DNA of 64,000 nucleotides. Origin: Anaeramoeba flamelloides (Eukaryota > Metamonada > Anaeramoebidae). Below the pieces are notes generated by a model, which had not been told where the DNA came from, ran no database searches, and saw only the letters and a list, made by a program, of their open reading frames with translations. A program made the position numbers and the translations under genes. Below, one piece after another: positions 60,001 through 64,000 of the stretch. Position 1 is the stretch's first letter. Each line of letters opens with the position of its first letter. Where the stretch lies: contig JANTQA010000075.1 of the NCBI GenBank assembly GCA_027625915.1, positions 496,001-560,000 of the forward strand, given 5' to 3'.

Positions 60001-63000
60001 TTTTGAAAATAAAATATCAGTAAACAAATCACATATTTTAGTTTTATTGATATTATTTTTTATATTTATCATTTTATTGATAATTTCTTCTTTTTTATTA
60101 TCTTTTTTTGTTTGATTTAACATTTTTTAATAAATAATAAAAAAAAAAAAAACACTAATATAAATAATTATTTAGTATTTAAAAAATGATATTCTATAAT
60201 TATATTTTAAACATGGACGAATGTTCATTGTTTCTAAACAGTGTTAAAACAATTATAAAAAAACTAATATTAATTCAAAAATTTTTCTTTATTTGGTATT
60301 TAAAATTCTTTCTTTATTTTTTTTCAAAAATAGATCCCAAAAGAAAAAATTCAAGTTATGGTGAACAACGGTGAAGAACTATATGACATATCTTCCGATG
60401 GGGAAAAAAATCAAGTTGAAGAATGCTTGGTCAGATTTAGAAATAAAAAACCTTCAAAACTAAAGGTTACTTATATTCTAAAAAAATTAACAGTAATTTA
60501 TTTTTTATTTTTATTTTTTAATTATTTTAATCAAAAAATTAATCATCACGTCGCTTTTTTGAAATATTTTTATCCATCACAATTCATATATATTTCTTGT
60601 TCACTTTGAAATAAGATTTTTGGTCTTCACTTTTAAATTTTTTTAATTATTAAATTGAATTAATATTAAGATTTCAAATTTCATTTTAAAAAATTCAAAA
60701 ATGTTTCATGAAAAGAATTATTTTTCTTGATGTATTATTGAGAAAGGAATTATTAAGTTTTTATTCTATATTCAAAGATCAAAGAATATTTTTTTAAAAA
60801 AAAGAAAAAATATTTTTATTTAAAGATTTGCTTGAAAAAATATTTGGGAAAAAAAATATATGTGTACTGAAAGGTTTAATTTTTTTTTCAGTTATCATTT
60901 TTTTTCTAAAGATCAAAGATTTTCATTGACCGAAATTCAATCAAATCTTCTTAATCTTTCCAAAAAAGAAATGTTCTATAATTTTCTTTCTAACAATAAA
61001 CAAGTATTTTTGGCTAAAAAAATGTATTTCAAGGAGGATGAAAAAGTGATATTTTATTCCCTATTAAAACTCTTATTGGAAAATCATTTTTTTTTTTAAT
61101 TTCAAATCACAGAAATCACAGAAATCACAGAAATCACAGAAATCACAGAAACTTAAAATATTCTAGTTTACAATAATTACAAAAGTTAAATATTCCCATA
61201 CACCTTGTAAAATTAATTTAAAAATTAGTAAAACACCAAAGTGACTGAATTGTCCTATAAGGAAAAAAAATTAAAAAGTTACCAAAAATTGAAATCAATC
61301 TTGAATTTTTCAAAAAGATAATTGAAAATATAATGTCTTTTTTTTTTTTTTTTTTTAATTATTTGAACCTAGATCTCCAAAAGTTTTTTGGCATTTTTTT
61401 GTTTCAAAGATTGTTTTGCTTGTAATTCAACTTGTTAACAGAATGATAAAAAAAGATTATTTCTCTTTTTTGAATTTAAACTTTTTTAAAAGACAAAGCT
61501 TTGTAGGATATTAATGCTTCTTAAAAATTACTGTTTTGTATTCAAGTTAATTTCTGAAGGGATTGTGTTGAATTTTCTCTGAAAAGTGAATTAACTTTCT
61601 CATAAAATTTCTAATTATTTCTAATAATAAAAGTAGATAATTTTTGAAAAAAAATTACTGTACTTTTTACATTTTATCATTTTATTTTTGAAAAATGGAA
61701 TAAAACACTAATTAGATTTTTCCCTTTTTAATTTCAAAAATCCTTTTCTAAAATTAAACAAAGATTTAATAAGGTTTATTTTAGGTGGGAACTCAAAAGT
61801 TTAAATCTATAGAAAGAATATGCTAATGAGATTCAATTTAAAGTTTACTATTGGATAAAATACAGTTTCTACAATGGAAAAGGAACCTATTTTAAATTTC
61901 TTCTTCCCGAAATTAAAGCCTTGTTAACTCAAATAAGTGTATCTTAAGGAAGTAGGTACATTTTCCAATTTTTGAAAATTTTAATTTCTATAACCTTACT
62001 GTAAAATATTTTTTGAGTGCAACATGAGATATTGAAACTTTGAAATCAAAATAGCATTAACTTACTCTATTTGTGAAAAGAAATACAACCCAAACTAAAT
62101 TAGAGGCTGAATATTTAAATTTTTTGAATCATTTTTTTTTATTGATAAATTTTTGGTTTTATTAAATTTAGGTTTTGAATCTAGAAATGTGTCTCAAAGT
62201 CAATAGTTAAAATTAATTAACGAAAAAGCCAATAAAATAGATATGAGAAGATATGTACTTTTTAAACAAATCTTTTCTTTTAGAAGGCCAAACACGAAAG
62301 ATCACCATTCCAAATAAATTTGTTGAAATCAAGAATTAAAAAAAAAAATCCGTTCTTAAAGTCTCTTTTAGATGATTTATTTCTTCTTTATTTTCAAAAT
62401 TTGGATGAATCCAAACAAGCTAATAAACTTGAATTTCACGCACCCATGCCTATTTATTATTATTTTACCAAACCCATTTTTTACATATTGACTTTCAAAA
62501 TTCAATTTTCAAATATTTTTCTCAAACAAAGCTAAAATAAAGAATACTATTTCAAAAATTAAAGGAAAAAGATTGAATTCTCGGAATCAGAAAAATAACA
62601 ACAAAAAGCCCAACTCAAAGAAAAAGAAAATATGGTTAAAAAACTGAAAGAATTATTTTTTAATATTTTGGTTTTTACCGTTTAAAAGGAAAATAAATAA
62701 TTATCAAATCAAACAAATACATCCGAAAAAATAAATATAATAAACCCTAATTTCTGAAAAAGTATTCAAAAAATAACCTATTTTCTTGAACCAAAACCAG
62801 AATTTGATGAATTAAATAAAAATTGGAATTTAAAATTCATTTTGAAAATTCCTTAAAAATTGAAATATCAGTAATTTTTTGAACAAAAATTTTACAAAAA
62901 ATAGTATTCCCATAAAGAATTAAAAATAAAACCAAGTAAAGAAGAAGGAATTATGTAAAATTTTATAGAGAAGATCAATAAATAAATGTTTTTTTTTTTT

Positions 63001-63928
63001 AATTTTTTTTGAACAATTTTTTAATTGTTTTGATTTCCATTTTTTTAATTGGTATGTAAAAATATATTATATTAGGATATATTTTACTTCCCACCATATT
63101 TATTTAAACATTCATTGATTTGGCTAAATAAATGATTTGAATGGTTTAATTTCTGAATAAATGGTGGAACTCAAAATTTGTAAAATGTTACCCCTACAAG
63201 TTATTTTCACAATTCTTTTTGAGATACGAAAAGAAATTTAACTTTTTTTTATCAATCTTTAAATCGGATAAATTTTTAATTTTCAGCTTTTGAACAAAAA
63301 ATATTTTGAAACCCGGAGAGATAAAAAAGAAACATATTTATTTATTTATATATTTATTTATTTATTGTATCCACCAAATTATATCTTTCTAATTTTTGTT
63401 TATTATTATAAAAAGGTTTTAATAGATATAGAAAAAAAAGGAAATTGGAAACCGTGCATTGAACTCGAAAATATCAATTTACCAGTCAATTATTATTTCG
63501 GATTTTCAGGTAAATTTAATATTTATATCTATCATCTATATATATGCAATAAACCAAAAATAAAAAATTTTCTAATAAAAAATTAATGTTCCTAATCCTA
63601 ACTTTCTTTTATTTTCCAATTAAAAGCTGCCACTGGTGGTTTAAGTGATAAACATGTAATTGAAAACGTTACGTTCTCTTTTGAAAGAGAAAAGATATCT
63701 GAATCTTTAATTCAAACGAAAGAAACGAAAGAAACGAATGAAAACATCGTTGAACAAATAATTGAAAAGGAATTGACTTTACCTGAAAGCCCATTAGAAT
63801 TTATTAAAGAAAAATCAACTTCAATAAAAATAAATTTTCAAAAAATCTTTCCAAAGATCCCAACAATCCTTAGAGCATCATTAAAAATTACAACAGTAGA
63901 AAAAAAAATTACTCATTTAATCAAGTAA
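56313..63928 (+). CDS. L-type lectin of the ERGIC-53/VIP36 class, five exons with two giant introns
   Basis: Exons 56313-56522, 56700-56888, 60334-60492, 63416-63509 and 63627-63928 join in phase to 317 residues. Introns are 177, 3445, 2923 and 117 nt, all GT-AG. Residues 1-18 (MKLLLIFLFVLSYQSIVC) are a signal peptide. The carbohydrate-recognition domain follows: WDLYGSAYVEENGVVLTPKE; WDLEVDINVSGGHLGADGLA; FWYT; GLSVFLDTYQN with the Ca/sugar-binding Asp (about 124) and Asn; VMVNNGEELYDISSDG; FRNKKPSKLKVTYI; YYFGFSAATGGLSDKH with the conserved His. Two cysteines (about 164 and 200) sit where ERGIC-53 has its disulfide. These lectins ferry high-mannose glycoproteins between ER and Golgi. The last 80 residues are charged, with no transmembrane helix, unlike ERGIC-53 or VIP36. 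The stop at 63926 overlaps a possible donor GTAAAG at 63925, so a further exon beyond the window is possible. Confidence 0.9.
57841..58148. repeat. Three alpha palindromes in lectin intron 2
   Basis: Alpha hairpins at 57861-57930, 57982-58051 and 58068-58138; the last two have a period of 86 bp. Each is about 70 nt: TTTTCCAGAATTCCAAAGAA, a short centre around AAATCTATGATTT, then TTCTTTTAAATTCTGGAAAA. They are entered by GAGTGCCGTG GAGTGCCTAG or AAAGTGCCTAGG and left by CCTAACG or CTAACGGCTG. A half beta module lies between the first and second. This is the cleanest copy of the family in the window. Confidence 0.9.
59175..59535. repeat. Palindromic module cluster in lectin intron 2
   Basis: It starts with GAGTGGCGCAGAGTGTCTAT, a decayed decamer array. 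A beta-like hairpin covers about 59255-59332. Two direct delta units in reverse orientation contain GTGTTCTAGGTTTT (about 59373 and 59413). A gamma palindrome follows at about 59420-59492 (TTTTCTATTTTATTTGTGAA against TTTCCAAATAAATAGAAAAC), closed by CCTAACG at 59492-59498. Confidence 0.75.
60889..61099 (+). other. Protein-like open frame in lectin intron 3, unrecognised
   Basis: After TTTTTTTTCAG the frame reads SYHFFSKDQRFSLTEIQSNL, then LNLSKKEMFYNFLSNNKQVF and MYFKEDEKVIFYSLLKLLLE before a poly-T run and TAA. Charged helices and an acceptor-like border suggest an exon or an element-gene fragment. It is not part of the lectin: exon 3 joins exon 4 in phase, giving continuous family sequence without it. 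Confidence 0.3.
61104..61148. repeat. Minisatellite, five copies of AAATCACAG
   Basis: Five exact 9-bp units in lectin intron 3, just after the open frame at 60889-61099. Confidence 0.95.
61930..63180. repeat. Segmental duplication, copy 2, inside lectin intron 3 (partner 49360-51340)
   Basis: Colinear, diverged copy of 49360-51340 without the 50138-50930 block. Within it, 62284-62535 is an open frame after TTTTAG (KAKHERSPFQINLLKSR, then PFLKSLLDDLFLLYFQNLDE) whose first part matches the copy-1 exon-like block. The presumed first exon is decayed here (only AAGGAAGTAGGTA remains of the donor region). The copy now lies entirely inside an intron of another gene. Confidence 0.7.
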
Positions 63929-64000
63929 AGATTTTTTTTTTTTGTTCTTCTTTATTAGTTTAACATTTATTTATAATAATATAAACTCTCAGTCATTGAT

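Noticed and set aside
60186-60609. Two separate small genes around lectin exon 3
   Set aside because: The supported part (60334-60492) is an exon of the L-type lectin joined in phase to its neighbours; the rest is intron.
61104-61148. CRISPR-like repeats
   Set aside because: Units are contiguous 9-mers without spacers and the genome is eukaryotic; it is a minisatellite.
63290-63586. Separate 98-residue gene near the right end
   Set aside because: Only 63416-63509 is coding, as lectin exon 4; the flanks are Ile/Tyr-rich intron.

Overview
The window is nuclear DNA from an extremely AT-rich, intron-bearing eukaryotic microbe, most likely an amoeboid or flagellate protist. Reasons: spliceosomal GT-AG introns in ribosomal-protein genes, a BEACH-WD40 protein, a RINT1/Tip20 tether, an ER-Golgi L-type lectin, long Asn homopolymers coded mainly by AAT, and the standard stop codons. 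Dictyostelium-like amoebae and Anaeramoeba-like metamonads both fit; the sequence alone does not settle which.

Layout: 1-4230 is non-coding and holds a MITE inside a larger inverted repeat. 4231-14524 is one giant BEACH-family gene split over two frames. 17415-18106 is ribosomal protein eL13 (two exons). 18107-24625 is repeat-rich intergenic DNA with a 950-bp foldback element. 24626-25996 (minus) is a bZIP factor with a C-terminal membrane anchor. 25997-29912 has only weak small reading frames and a TIR element. 29913-32225 is a RINT1/Tip20-type tether. 34755-36598 is a 5'-truncated LINE with its target-site duplication still visible. 38461-43157 is a SPRY-domain gene whose two exons lie 4.2 kb apart. 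44491-45233 is a nested Tc1/mariner-like MITE. 45445-45708 and 46770-47249 (both minus) are small genes; the second resembles an HSF DNA-binding domain. 49303-54799 is duplicated non-coding DNA. 54800-55591 (minus) is ribosomal protein eL6 (three exons). 56313-63928 is a five-exon L-type lectin of the ERGIC-53/VIP36 class.

Two themes link these parts. First, several genes serve the early secretory and endomembrane system: the lectin (cargo receptor), the RINT1/Tip20 tether (Golgi-to-ER), the BEACH protein and the ER-anchored-looking bZIP. Their proximity is probably accidental, because eukaryotic genes of this kind are not usually clustered. Second, introns come in two size classes: 89-185 nt, and 2.9-4.2 kb. 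The large ones are filled with MITEs, foldbacks and a modular family of near-perfect palindromes.

The most unusual material is that palindrome family. Units of about 70-80 nt (here alpha, beta and gamma) recur in six clusters. They are joined by fixed junction words (CCTAGG/AGTGCC on one side, CCTAACG on the other) and in one place by an exact 10-bp array. Three clusters lie inside introns, where transcripts would fold into long hairpins. I know of no described element with this grammar.
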